Counted from the stretch's first letter, positions 44,765 through 52,890 are shown. The stretch: 64,000 bases of DNA from Ferrovibrio terrae_A (GCF_943372915.1 NZ_CALSAN010000008.1:95138-159137); one strand, 5' to 3'. The notes: a model not told the origin generated them from the sequence alone. Numbers and translations are program-made.

Positions 44765-46222
44765 ATGACATCTGCAGAGCAAAGCTTATCCGGCGCCTTT
44801 GCCGAACTGATGGCGATCCGCGCCGGCAGCAGGCCTGAAGCCGGCGAGGTCACCATCACCGGCAGCGACCCGCTGTTCCGCACCCCCTTCCGCATCGGTG
44901 AAACCCTGGCCATGGCGCTGGCCGCCCGCGGCGTCGCCGCCAACGATCTCTGGGCCTTGCGTACCGGACAGCGGCAGAAAATCGCGGTCGATGCCCGCGC
45001 CGCGGCGATGACCTCGTTGTATGGCAGGGAGGTGACACTGCTGCGTGACGCGGACGGGCAGTACCAGCCGGTTCCGGTCGCCCCCGCGCTGAAGCATATG
45101 GTGGCGATGACGCAGCCCTGGCAGGCCGCCGATGGCCGGTGGGTGCTGCCGCATACCAACCTGCCGCATCTGCAGCGCCGCGTGTTCGACGTGCTCCAAT
45201 GCGACAACACCGTCGACTCCATCAAGGCCGCCGTGGCGCGCTGGAACGCCGATGATCTGGACCGGGTAATCGCCGCCGCCAACGCCTGTGCCGCCAAGGT
45301 GCTGACGCCTGAGGAATGGCTGGCGCATTCCCAGGGCGCCTATCTGGCATCGCGCCCCGTGGTCGAGATCACCCGGGTGGCCGACAGCGCGCCGGAGCCT
45401 TTGCCCGCGGGCGGCGACCAGCCGCTGTCGGGCATACGCGTGCTCGATCTGACGCGCATCCTCGCCGGCCCCACCACCAGCCTGGGCCTGGCCGAACATG
45501 GCGCCGATGTTTTGATGGTGACGGCACCCGACCTGCCGCAGGTGCCCTCTTTCGTGCGCGACACCAGCCATGGCAAGCGCAGCTGCTTCCTCGACATCAA
45601 GCGCGCCGAGGACGCCGCGACCTTCCGTTCCTTGGTGCGGGATGCGGATATTCTGGTTGATGGCTACCGTCCCGGCCGGCTGGCGGCGCATGGTTTCGGC
45701 GTCGACGAGCTGATCGCCCTGCGCCCGGGGCTGATCCATGTCAGCGTCAACTGTTTCGGCTCCGGCGGGCCGCTGGCCGACCGCGCCGGCTGGGACCAGA
45801 TCGCCCAGGCCATCACTGGCATCTGCCACACGCAGGGGCTGGCAACCGGGGCCGGCCAGCCGAAACTGACACCCGTGCCGATGTGCGATTTCCTCACCGG
45901 CTTCCTCGGCACCTTCGGCGCCCTGCTGGCGCTGGCGCGGCGGGCGCGCGAGGGCGGCAGCTATCGCGTGCAGGTGTCGCTGTGTCAGGCCGCCATGCTG
46001 TTTCAGCGCCAGGGACTGGTCGACGGCTTCGAGGATGCGCCGGGACAGCTCACGCCGGCCGAATTCGACGCGCTTGCGGTGCGTGTCGACAATACCGTTT
46101 ACGGCGACCTCAAGACGCTCGGCCCGGTGTTGCGGATGTCAGACACGCCCTGCCGCTGGTCACGCCCGACGCCGAAGCTGGGCAGCGACCGGGCGGACTG
46201 GTTGGAGCGGCCAGTCAACTAA
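44765..46222 (+). CDS. CoA-transferase family III (CaiB/BaiF) protein with N-terminal half-domain
   Basis: This is a 485-residue protein. The canonical family start, 'LSGIRVLDLTRILAGPTTSL', appears only at about residue 220. It is followed by 'HGKRSCFLDIKRAEDAATF', 'VDGYRPGRLAAHGFG' and 'HVSVNCFGSGGPLADRAGWD'. The first 215 residues end in 'VLTPEEWLAHSQGAYL', which resembles the C-terminal part of another class III transferase, so the protein looks permuted or duplicated. It transfers CoA between organic acids; the acids are unknown. Its end overlaps the convergent ptxE by 8 bp. Confidence 0.85.
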   Translation: MTSAEQSLSGAFAELMAIRAGSRPEAGEVTITGSDPLFRTPFRIGETLAMALAARGVAANDLWALRTGQRQKIAVDARAAAMTSLYGREVTLLRDADGQYQPVPVAPALKHMVAMTQPWQAADGRWVLPHTNLPHLQRRVFDVLQCDNTVDSIKAAVARWNADDLDRVIAAANACAAKVLTPEEWLAHSQGAYLASRPVVEITRVADSAPEPLPAGGDQPLSGIRVLDLTRILAGPTTSLGLAEHGADVLMVTAPDLPQVPSFVRDTSHGKRSCFLDIKRAEDAATFRSLVRDADILVDGYRPGRLAAHGFGVDELIALRPGLIHVSVNCFGSGGPLADRAGWDQIAQAITGICHTQGLATGAGQPKLTPVPMCDFLTGFLGTFGALLALARRAREGGSYRVQVSLCQAAMLFQRQGLVDGFEDAPGQLTPAEFDALAVRVDNTVYGDLKTLGPVLRMSDTPCRWSRPTPKLGSDRADWLERPVN

Positions 46223-47108
46223 CCTGGGCAACCGCCATATCTGTCCCGGACAACAAATGCTGCACGAAGGCGGGCGCGGGCAGGCCCGGCAGGCCACCGC
46301 GCCAGACCACATAGAGTTCTTTCTCCAGCGGCGGCGCTACGAACGGGAGAGCACGCAAGCTCCCTGCCTTCACCTCATCTGCCACTGCCGATGCCAGCAC
46401 CAGCGAGATCCCCAAACCGGCTTTGACAGCCTGTTTCACGGCTTCGGTGCTGCCCAATTGCATCGCAACCCGAGGCACTGGTACGGTGCCGCCGAAATAA
46501 CGGGCCAGCATCCGGCCGGTGCCGGTACCCGGTTCTCCGCCGAGGAGATCGTGCCGGCTTAATTCATCGCATGAGATACGGGCTTGATGGCCCAGCGCAT
46601 GGTCAGGCGGCACGATGACCACAACCGGTTCGCTTTTCCAATATTGCGCATGACAGCCATCACGGTTGTCCCACCATTCCATCACCGCCACATCGATCTC
46701 GCTGTTCTCCAGCTTCTCGGCGATAGCAGGATTGCGGTCGATAACGATGTCATAGGCCTTGTCCCCGTGCGTCCGCAGGTAGGACCGGATATGCGGCTGC
46801 AACAGGTAGATGCCGATATTCGAACTGGCGCCAATTCGCAGGTGATCTCCCGATACTGCCGCAAGCGCGCGGTCATTGACCCGCAGGATACTCTGGGCAT
46901 AAGGCAGGAAGTTCAAGGCATCCCGCGTCGGCTCGCATCCCGTGCGTGATCGAAGAAACAGGGGTTTACCGAGTTGCTCTTCCAGCTTCTGGATATGCAG
47001 GGTTGCTGTCGGCTGCGCAATGCCAAGCTTTTCCGCGGTCCCCAGGAAACTCTTCTGTTCGATCAACGCTAGGAAAGTCTGGACCCACACCAGATTCAGC
47101 ATGGTCAA
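46215..47108 (-). CDS. ptxE: LysR family regulator PtxE
   Basis: This is a 297-residue LysR regulator. The winged HTH lies at about residues 5-65 ('QKSFLGTAEKLGIAQPTATL'), followed by the effector domain. It is the last gene of the phosphite operon and overlaps the ptxD stop by 4 bp, the same position and family as ptxE of Pseudomonas stutzeri. Its role in ptx expression is not clear even there; the Pho-type sites upstream may be the main control. Confidence 0.88.
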   Translation of the reverse strand: MTMLNLVWVQTFLALIEQKSFLGTAEKLGIAQPTATLHIQKLEEQLGKPLFLRSRTGCEPTRDALNFLPYAQSILRVNDRALAAVSGDHLRIGASSNIGIYLLQPHIRSYLRTHGDKAYDIVIDRNPAIAEKLENSEIDVAVMEWWDNRDGCHAQYWKSEPVVVIVPPDHALGHQARISCDELSRHDLLGGEPGTGTGRMLARYFGGTVPVPRVAMQLGSTEAVKQAVKAGLGISLVLASAVADEVKAGSLRALPFVAPPLEKELYVVWRGGLPGLPAPAFVQHLLSGTDMAVAQVS

Positions 47109-48103
47109 GCCGCCTGCCGCGGATCGTTGACAGCATCCATCGGCCGCTTGCCTGACAAGGCCTGCAGGATGTTTTCCGCTGCCCGCATCTCAATGGCGAG
47201 CCGAACCTTCTGGACCGCAGAGCCGATATGCGGGCTGAAGAGCGTATGGGGATGTGCCAGCAGTTCCGGTGCTATCTCGCGCGGCCGGTCCGCCCTGGCC
47301 CAGTCCTCAAGCTCGAAGACATCGGCTGCGTAGCCAGCGAGATGGCCTGACTGCAAGGCCATCAGGACATCAGTTTCGTTGACCACGGAACCACGGCAAG
47401 GATTGACCAGGAAAGCGCCGGGCTTCATCTGTGCCAGCCGACCGGCATTGATGAGGTGAATGGTTTGTGGGGTCAGCGGCAGCGCCAGAATGACGATATC
47501 GGACTCCTGGAGCAGACCGGTGAGATTCGTCCAACCGATCTCCAGCATGGTCTCAACATTGCCTGAAGCCTGGGTGCGGTCTGTGTAAACCACATGGGCG
47601 CCCCACCCCTTGAAACGCGCCGCCATGGCCTGGCCGATCGCCCCCATGCCAACAATGCCGATCGTCGAGCCTTCGATGCCAAGGCCGTAAAGCTCGGGAC
47701 GCCAGCCCTGGAATTTTCCCGAACGGACACGGGAATCGGCTTCGATGATTTTGCGGGTCAGCCCGATCGTCAATCCGATTGCCAGCTCGGCTGTAGGCAC
47801 GGTCAGCAGGTCGGGCACAAAGCTCAACCAGACGCCGTGGCCCGTGCAGGCGTCGACATCGAAATTATCATAGCCCTTTAGCGCGGCGCCGATGATCTTC
47901 AGTTTCGGGCAGGCCGACAAGAACGCCGCGTCCACCCGGTCCGGCATGAATGCCATCATGGCGTCGGCCTGCGCAGTACGGGTCATCACTTCGCTTGCTG
48001 CTAACGTATCCAGCGTCTGGTTGGTGACCAGATCGCAATCGCGACCGAGATATTCGAGGACTTCCTGATGAACCTTATGGGTCAGGACAACGCGAGGCTT
48101 CAC
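47105..48103 (-). CDS. ptxD: Phosphite dehydrogenase
   Basis: This enzyme oxidises phosphite to phosphate with NAD in the cytosol. The 332-residue D-2-hydroxyacid-dehydrogenase-fold protein is strikingly like P. stutzeri PtxD as I recall it: 'FMPDRVDA', 'ALKGYDNFDVDAC' (Lys76), 'VPDLLTVPTAELAIGL', NPCRGSVV, 'GYAADVFELEDWARADRP' and PHIGSAV, with the catalytic Arg, Glu and His in place. The Rossmann motif is GMGAIG. After strand beta-2 it has Asp175-Arg176, where the P. stutzeri enzyme has Glu-Ala. It sits after ptxC, in the expected order. Confidence 0.95.
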   Translation of the reverse strand: MKPRVVLTHKVHQEVLEYLGRDCDLVTNQTLDTLAASEVMTRTAQADAMMAFMPDRVDAAFLSACPKLKIIGAALKGYDNFDVDACTGHGVWLSFVPDLLTVPTAELAIGLTIGLTRKIIEADSRVRSGKFQGWRPELYGLGIEGSTIGIVGMGAIGQAMAARFKGWGAHVVYTDRTQASGNVETMLEIGWTNLTGLLQESDIVILALPLTPQTIHLINAGRLAQMKPGAFLVNPCRGSVVNETDVLMALQSGHLAGYAADVFELEDWARADRPREIAPELLAHPHTLFSPHIGSAVQKVRLAIEMRAAENILQALSGKRPMDAVNDPRQAA

Positions 48104-48113
48104 CGGCGCACCC

Positions 48114-48938
48114 TTACTTGAATTTCTTCCGGAGATGGCCGCTCAGGCCATCAACGATCGTCACCATGACCAGGATAACCAGCAGGATGGCACTGACTTC
48201 CTGGTACTGCATGATGCGCAGCGACCCCATCAGTTCGAAGCCGATACCACCCGCACCGACCATGCCCATTACAGTGGAGGCACGGAAATTGTATTCCCAG
48301 CGGTAAATCGAGACATCGGCGAACTGAGGCAGCACCTGAGGCAGCACCGCGTGGAACAGAACCTGTAGCGGCGTGGCGCCCGCCGCGCGGGCGGCCTCCA
48401 CGGGAGCTTCATCCACATGCTCGATCGCTTCCGCAAAGAACTTTCCGACCATGCCGACACTGTGCAGGCCGAGCGCCAGGACACCGGGTAGCGCACCGAA
48501 TCCGACGGCGGCCACGAAAATGATGCCCATGATGAGTTCAGGGACCGAGCGAAGCGCATTCAGCAATGTGCGCGCCGCGTGGAAGATGGTGGGATGCGGC
48601 GCTGTATTGCGCGCGGCCAGGAAGGCCAAGGGAAAGGACAGCAGAACTGCGACCGCGGTACCCGCAACGCTCATCGCCAGCGTATCGACCAACGGCTTCA
48701 CCCAGCTCTGGGCGTTGGTGAAATCGGGCGGCATGGACTCGCCGGCCAGCGTCAGGATGGCCGGAATGCCATTGACCAGGGTTCCGACATCCAGAAGGCC
48801 GACATACCAGGCCGCAGTGAGAACAATGACCGCCACCACGGCGATTTGTATTGCCTGTCGTTTCCAGGACTTCCCGTAGGCGTCCAGAACCTGGGCTTTT
48901 GTAAACGCAATCGCCGTGGCGTCGGTCATGTCACTCAC
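48114..48938 (-). CDS. ptxC: Phosphite ABC transporter permease
   Basis: This is a 274-residue inner-membrane permease of the phosphonate PhnE family with about six helices. The EAA loop reads 'VEAARAAGATPLQVLFHAVL'. The N-terminal cytoplasmic part precedes the first helix at about residues 30-50. It lies directly after ptxB (adjacent coordinates, no gap) and 10 bp before ptxD. Confidence 0.93.
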   Translation of the reverse strand: MSDMTDATAIAFTKAQVLDAYGKSWKRQAIQIAVVAVIVLTAAWYVGLLDVGTLVNGIPAILTLAGESMPPDFTNAQSWVKPLVDTLAMSVAGTAVAVLLSFPLAFLAARNTAPHPTIFHAARTLLNALRSVPELIMGIIFVAAVGFGALPGVLALGLHSVGMVGKFFAEAIEHVDEAPVEAARAAGATPLQVLFHAVLPQVLPQFADVSIYRWEYNFRASTVMGMVGAGGIGFELMGSLRIMQYQEVSAILLVILVMVTIVDGLSGHLRKKFK

Positions 48939-49799
48939 TCACATCGTCGCAAAGTCTAGTTTCAGCAGCTTGCCCATGTCCCGAATGACGTCATATTCCT
49001 TGTCCGTGATCGGGGCGAAGCCATCAGCCTTGAAGTTCTTCAGGACGGCCGGATCCTTCATGTTCACGAAAGTCGAGCGGATCTTGTCCTTGAGCTTGCC
49101 ATCAAGGTCGGAGCGCATCGTCCAGGGGTATTGCGGATACTCCTTGCTGTAGCCCAGCACCTTGACCTTGCTGGCGTCGACCAGCTTTCGCTCGGTTACC
49201 GCCTTCCAGATGACTTCCGACAATCCGCCCGCATCGGCATTGCCGTTGGCGACATTCACCGCGACCGCGTCATGCGTGCCGACAAAGTGCTGGCTGTAAT
49301 CCTTGTCCTGAAGCAGACCAGCTTCCGCCAGAACGGTCTTCGGGATCAGGTGGCTGGAGGTCGAGGCCCGGTCGCCGTAGGCCATCTTCTTGCCCTTGAT
49401 ATCGGCAAACGAATTGACACCCGAATTCGCATTGGCAATCACGACCGAACGATACGTCGGCTTGCCATCCTGGGTCATGGCGGCAAACGGCTCGATATTG
49501 GCCTTGGTCTTGGCCAGCACATAGGACAGCGGACCGAAATAGGCCAGGTCGATACGACCGAAGCGCATGGCCTCAATCATCGAGGAATAATCGGTGGTAA
49601 CCACGAGCTGGATTTTCTTGCCCAGCTCCTTTTCCAAAAGATCTTTGAGTGGCTGGTTCCTCTTGATGAGTTCGGAAGCATTCTCATCCGGCAGCAGGGC
49701 CACTTTCAGGGTATCCGGGTTGGCCTCGGCGGCCAGGACCGGCGCAGTCAGGCCAACGGCCATGGCCGCGGCAAGAGCGAGTTTTAACAAGCGGTTCAT
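48939..49799 (-). CDS. ptxB: Phosphite ABC transporter substrate-binding protein
   Basis: This is a 286-residue periplasmic binding protein of the PhnD family. It has a Sec signal (about residues 1-23, ending VLAAEA), 'LKVALLPDENASELIKRNQP', 'YFGPLSYVLAK' and 'ADAGGLSEVIWK', where PhnD has its phosphonate-binding loop. In the ptx operon this protein binds phosphite. The start overlaps the ptxA stop by 4 bp. Confidence 0.93.
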   Translation of the reverse strand: MNRLLKLALAAAMAVGLTAPVLAAEANPDTLKVALLPDENASELIKRNQPLKDLLEKELGKKIQLVVTTDYSSMIEAMRFGRIDLAYFGPLSYVLAKTKANIEPFAAMTQDGKPTYRSVVIANANSGVNSFADIKGKKMAYGDRASTSSHLIPKTVLAEAGLLQDKDYSQHFVGTHDAVAVNVANGNADAGGLSEVIWKAVTERKLVDASKVKVLGYSKEYPQYPWTMRSDLDGKLKDKIRSTFVNMKDPAVLKNFKADGFAPITDKEYDVIRDMGKLLKLDFATM

Positions 49800-50644
49800 G
49801 CGGACATCTCCATTTCCGGGATTAAAGCTGGGCTGGTGGCAGTATGGACAACAGGTCTGACGATGGCGGCCGGTGAGGGCTTCAGGTGGCCGGCATAGAT
49901 TTCGGCCAGCTCGCCGCTGCCGAGATTTGCCGGCGTGCCATCGAAGACAATTCGGGTGTTGGCGATACCAACGACGCGGTCGGCGAAACGCTGGGCATAT
50001 TCCAGCTGGTGGAGCGAGACCACCGCGGTGATACCGTCGGCCCGGCAGATGTTGCGCAGCAGTTCTAGAATCTTCTCGGACGTCGCCGGGTCCAGGCTGG
50101 CTACCGGCTCATCGGCCAGGATCATGCTGGGCTGCTGGGCCAGGGCCCGGGCAATGCCCACCCGCTGTTTCTGACCGCCGGAGAGCTGGTCGACACGGGA
50201 CATGGCCTTGTCGGCCAGCCCGACGCGCTCCAGACAATGCAAAGCCAGTTCTATATCGGCCCGTGGCAGCGGCAGGAAACTGCGGAGCGTGCCGTGATAC
50301 CCCAGGCGCCCGGTGAGCACGTTGGCCAGCGCAGTATGGCGTTCGATGAGCTGATGATGCTGAAAGACGAGCGCCGTTTTGCGGCGGTGCTGACGAAGTG
50401 CACCGGATGCGCCAAGCCGGCCGAATTCTGGAGACACAATGTCGCCCGTGGTCGGACGAACCAGCAGGTTCAGGGTCCGCAGGAGCGTGGATTTCCCGGC
50501 GCCGGACAGGCCGAGCAGAACGGCGAATTCACCCTTGTGGAAGTCGATGCTGGCGGACCGCAGCGCTACGACCCCGCCGGGATAGGTAACTCCCACATTC
50601 TGCAGGCGAAGGACCGGCTGGCCTCGGGTAGATTGGGTCGCCAT
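49796..50644 (-). CDS. ptxA: Phosphite ABC transporter ATP-binding protein
   Basis: This is a 282-residue ATPase of the PhnC family with Walker A GLSGAGKST, Q-loop 'VFQHHQLIERHTALANV', signature LSGGQKQR, Walker B MILADEPVASLDP and the switch His in SLHQLEYA. It is the first gene of ptxABCDE. An AAAGGTG ribosome site precedes the ATG at 50644. The Pho-box array lies 63-102 bp upstream. Confidence 0.94.
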   Translation of the reverse strand: MATQSTRGQPVLRLQNVGVTYPGGVVALRSASIDFHKGEFAVLLGLSGAGKSTLLRTLNLLVRPTTGDIVSPEFGRLGASGALRQHRRKTALVFQHHQLIERHTALANVLTGRLGYHGTLRSFLPLPRADIELALHCLERVGLADKAMSRVDQLSGGQKQRVGIARALAQQPSMILADEPVASLDPATSEKILELLRNICRADGITAVVSLHQLEYAQRFADRVVGIANTRIVFDGTPANLGSGELAEIYAGHLKPSPAAIVRPVVHTATSPALIPEMEMSA

Positions 50645-50694
50645 GAATCACCTTTCGTAATCCTGCAGAGCCTGCGATTGGATTTCGCAATACC

Positions 50695-50746
50695 TAGATA
50701 CGGGCGGTGACTCAGCCGTGACTCCTCGATGAAAGTTTCATGACGC
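50695..50746 (-). promoter_or_regulatory. Double Pho box and -10 element of the ptx operon
   Basis: On the minus strand four 7-mers follow each other: GCGTCAT (50746-50740), CTTTCAT (50735-50729), GAGTCAC (50724-50718) and GAGTCAC (50713-50707). Each starts exactly 11 bp after the last, as in PhoB sites (CTGTCAT-N4-CTGTCAT). A -10 candidate, TATCTA (50700-50695), follows 6 bp later, with the boxes in place of a -35. PhoB activation under phosphate limitation is predicted. Confidence 0.75.
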
Positions 50747-50780
50747 GCGCCCCCGGCCTCGCTGGTGATCCCTGTCACAC

Positions 50781-50808
50781 CAATTTAACTTGTACACAAT
50801 TTAATTGT
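50781..50808 (+). promoter_or_regulatory. OhrR operator upstream of ohr
   Basis: ACAATT-T-AATTGT (50796-50808) is a perfect 13-bp inverted repeat that matches the known OhrR operator core (TACAATT-AATTGTA). A second, degraded copy, CAATTTAACTTG, lies at 50781-50792, 16 bp upstream. The site is 57 bp before the ohr start, and the ohrR gene follows ohr, which supports the assignment. Confidence 0.75.
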
Positions 50809-50864
50809 TCGCTATATTTCTCCCTGTAAGCGACACCCTTCGCCACCCAACAGGAGAGTTCCCC

Positions 50865-51287
50865 ATGTCCATCACCCCGCTCTACACCACCTCTGCCACC
50901 GCCACTGGCGGCCGCTCGGGCAAGGTCACCTCGGCCGACGGCATCATCGACATGACCCTGGCCATGCCCAAGGAACTGGGTGGCCCCGGCAATGCCGCCA
51001 ACCCGGAAACCTTCTTCGCCAGCGGCTATGCCGCCTGCTTCCAGGGCGCGCTCGGCCTGGTCGCCCGCAACCAGAAGGTCGCGCTGCCGGCCGGCAACAC
51101 GGTCACCGTGACCATCGGCATCGGCAAGGACGAGACCAGCTTCGGCCTCAACGCCAAGATCGCCGTCGCCCTGCCGGGCATGGACAAGGCCCAGGCCGAG
51201 GCGCTGGTCGCCGCCGCCCACCAGGTCTGCCCGTATTCCAAGGCGACCAAGGGCAATATCGAGGCGACGCTGGAAACTTCGGTCTAA
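50865..51287 (+). CDS. ohr: Organic hydroperoxide resistance protein
   Basis: This thiol peroxidase of the OsmC/Ohr family reduces organic hydroperoxides. The 140-residue protein has the two redox cysteines in 'ASGYAACFQGA' and 'QVCPYSKAT', with the Ohr-type N-terminal 'PLYTTSATATGGRSGKV'. The start at 50865 follows AGGAGAG; an upstream GTG frame from 50805 would overlap the operator and has no homology. ohrR follows 59 bp downstream. Confidence 0.95.
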   Translation: MSITPLYTTSATATGGRSGKVTSADGIIDMTLAMPKELGGPGNAANPETFFASGYAACFQGALGLVARNQKVALPAGNTVTVTIGIGKDETSFGLNAKIAVALPGMDKAQAEALVAAAHQVCPYSKATKGNIEATLETSV

Positions 51288-51346
51288 ACTGCGACTCGCG
51301 GCGCCGGGGTTTACCGCCCGGCGCCGCCTAATGCCGCGAGAATCCC

Positions 51347-51793
51347 ATGTCTGCCGACGACCAGCTCAAGCTCGACAACCAGCTCTGCTTCGCGCTCTAT
51401 GCCGCGTCCAACGCCATGGGCCGGCTGTATCGCGACAAGCTGGAGCCGCTCGGCCTCACCTATCCGCAGTATCTGGTCATGCTGGTGCTGTGGGAACAGG
51501 ACCGCCTGGCGGTGAAAGCCATCGGCGAGCGGCTCTATCTCGATTCCGGCACGCTCACCCCCATGCTCAAGCGGATGGAACAGGCCGGCCTGCTGCAGCG
51601 GGCCCGCGACCCGGCAGACGAGCGCCAGGTCGTGGTCGCGCTGACCGCCGAGGGCCGCAAGCTGAAGGCCACCATGCGCAAGGTGCACAGCGACCTGGGC
51701 TGCCTGCTGCCACTGGAGCGGACCGAGATTGGCCGGCTGCGGGCCGAGTTGCGCGGCCTGGCCGACGGGCTGATCGCCAACACGCCGGAATAA
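51347..51793 (+). CDS. ohrR: OhrR, MarR family organic peroxide sensor
   Basis: This is a 148-residue winged-helix repressor. The N-terminal 'LDNQLCFALYAASNAMGRLY' contains the peroxide-sensing cysteine typical of OhrR (Cys14). The recognition region 'ERLYLDSGTLTPMLKRME' and the wing 'DPADERQVVVALT' are typical of MarR. Oxidation of the cysteine releases it from the operator before ohr. The reading frame differs from the long open frame that overlaps it. Confidence 0.93.
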   Translation: MSADDQLKLDNQLCFALYAASNAMGRLYRDKLEPLGLTYPQYLVMLVLWEQDRLAVKAIGERLYLDSGTLTPMLKRMEQAGLLQRARDPADERQVVVALTAEGRKLKATMRKVHSDLGCLLPLERTEIGRLRAELRGLADGLIANTPE

Positions 51794-51840
51794 TCCACAG
51801 TTTCCGGCCATCCGCCGGGGTTTTCCACAGCCCAAAAGGC

Positions 51841-51897
51841 CCACTAGATATAGCGTCAGGGGCCGATTTGGCTTGTCCCCGACACCAGATATTGCGA
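51841..51897 (+). promoter_or_regulatory. Pair of NrdR boxes upstream of nrdB
   Basis: CCACTAGATATAGCGT (51841-51856) and ACACCAGATATTGCGA (51882-51897) each match the NrdR consensus ACACWATATNTTGTGT at about 12 of 16 positions and are 12/16 identical to each other. They start 41 bp apart, about four helical turns, one more than the nrdA pair. Two DnaA-box-like sequences, TAATCCACA (51791-51799) and TTTTCCACA (51821-51829), lie just upstream. Confidence 0.6.
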
Positions 51898-51930
51898 TAT
51901 TGCGGCCTCAGAATCTCAAGTGAGGAACCC

Positions 51931-52890
51931 ATGTCGCTGCTCGACTCCAAGCCGGTCTACAAGCCCTTCAAGTATCCGTGGGCCTACGAAGCCTGGATGA
52001 CCCAGCAGCGCGTGCACTGGCTGCCCGAGGAAGTGCCGCTCGCCGACGACGTGAAGGACTGGCAGAAGAAGCTGACGCCGGGCGAGAAAAACCTGCTGAC
52101 GCAGATTTTCCGCTTCTTCGTCCAGGCCGATGTGGAAGTGAACAACTGCTACATGAAGCATTACGCGCGGGTGTTCAAACCCACCGAAGTGCAGATGATG
52201 CTGGCCGCCTTCTCCAACATGGAGACGGTGCATATCGCCGCCTACTCGCACCTGCTCGACACCATCGGCATGCCCGAAGAAGAGTATTCGGCCTTCCTCC
52301 GCTACAAGGAGATGAAGGACAAATACGACTACATGCAGCAGTTCGGCGTCGAGACCAAGGCCGATATCGCCAAGACGCTGGCCGTGTTCGGCGCCTTCAC
52401 CGAAGGCCTGCAGCTGTTCGCCTCATTCGCGATCCTGCTCAACTTCCCGCGCTTCAACAAGATGAAGGGCATGGGCCAGATCATCTCCTGGTCGGTGCGC
52501 GACGAAAGCCTGCACACCAACTCGATCATCCAGCTGTTCCGCACCTTCGTGGATGAAAACCCGGAAGTATGGAACGACGAGTTCCAGCGCGATCTCTATG
52601 TCGCCTGCTCCACCATCGTCGACCATGAGGATGCCTTCATCGACCTCGCCTTCGAGATCGAGGGCGTGCAGGGCCTCACGGGCCAGGAAGTGAAGGACTA
52701 TATCCGCTGGACCGCCGACCGCCGCCTGCTGCAGCTCGGCCTGCAGCCGATGTACCGCGTGGCGAAGAACCCGCTGCCCTGGCTGGATGCGATCCTCAAC
52801 GGCGTGGAACACACCAATTTCTTCGAGAACCGCGCCACCGAATATTCCAAGGCCTCGACCCAGGGCAACTGGGAAGACGCCTTCGCTTAA
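51931..52890 (+). CDS. nrdB: Class I ribonucleotide reductase, beta subunit
   Basis: This radical-generating subunit partners NrdA. It has 319 residues. The di-iron ligands are visible in 'FFVQADVEVNNCY', 'FSNMETVHIAAYSHL', 'FGAFTEGLQLFASF' and 'SVRDESLHTNSI'. The N-terminus has no ATP-cone. GAGG lies five bases before the ATG at 51931. It is a single-gene unit with its own terminator, about 14 kb from nrdA on the same strand. Confidence 0.93.
   Translation: MSLLDSKPVYKPFKYPWAYEAWMTQQRVHWLPEEVPLADDVKDWQKKLTPGEKNLLTQIFRFFVQADVEVNNCYMKHYARVFKPTEVQMMLAAFSNMETVHIAAYSHLLDTIGMPEEEYSAFLRYKEMKDKYDYMQQFGVETKADIAKTLAVFGAFTEGLQLFASFAILLNFPRFNKMKGMGQIISWSVRDESLHTNSIIQLFRTFVDENPEVWNDEFQRDLYVACSTIVDHEDAFIDLAFEIEGVQGLTGQEVKDYIRWTADRRLLQLGLQPMYRVAKNPLPWLDAILNGVEHTNFFENRATEYSKASTQGNWEDAFA

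Noticed and set aside
50805..50864. 20-codon N-terminal extension of Ohr
   Set aside because: It would include the OhrR operator, and the AGGAGAG site clearly points to the ATG at 50865.
51331..51930. N-terminal extension of NrdB read from the same open frame
   Set aside because: This stretch is ohrR in another frame. The NrdB fold starts at 51931 with its own ribosome site.
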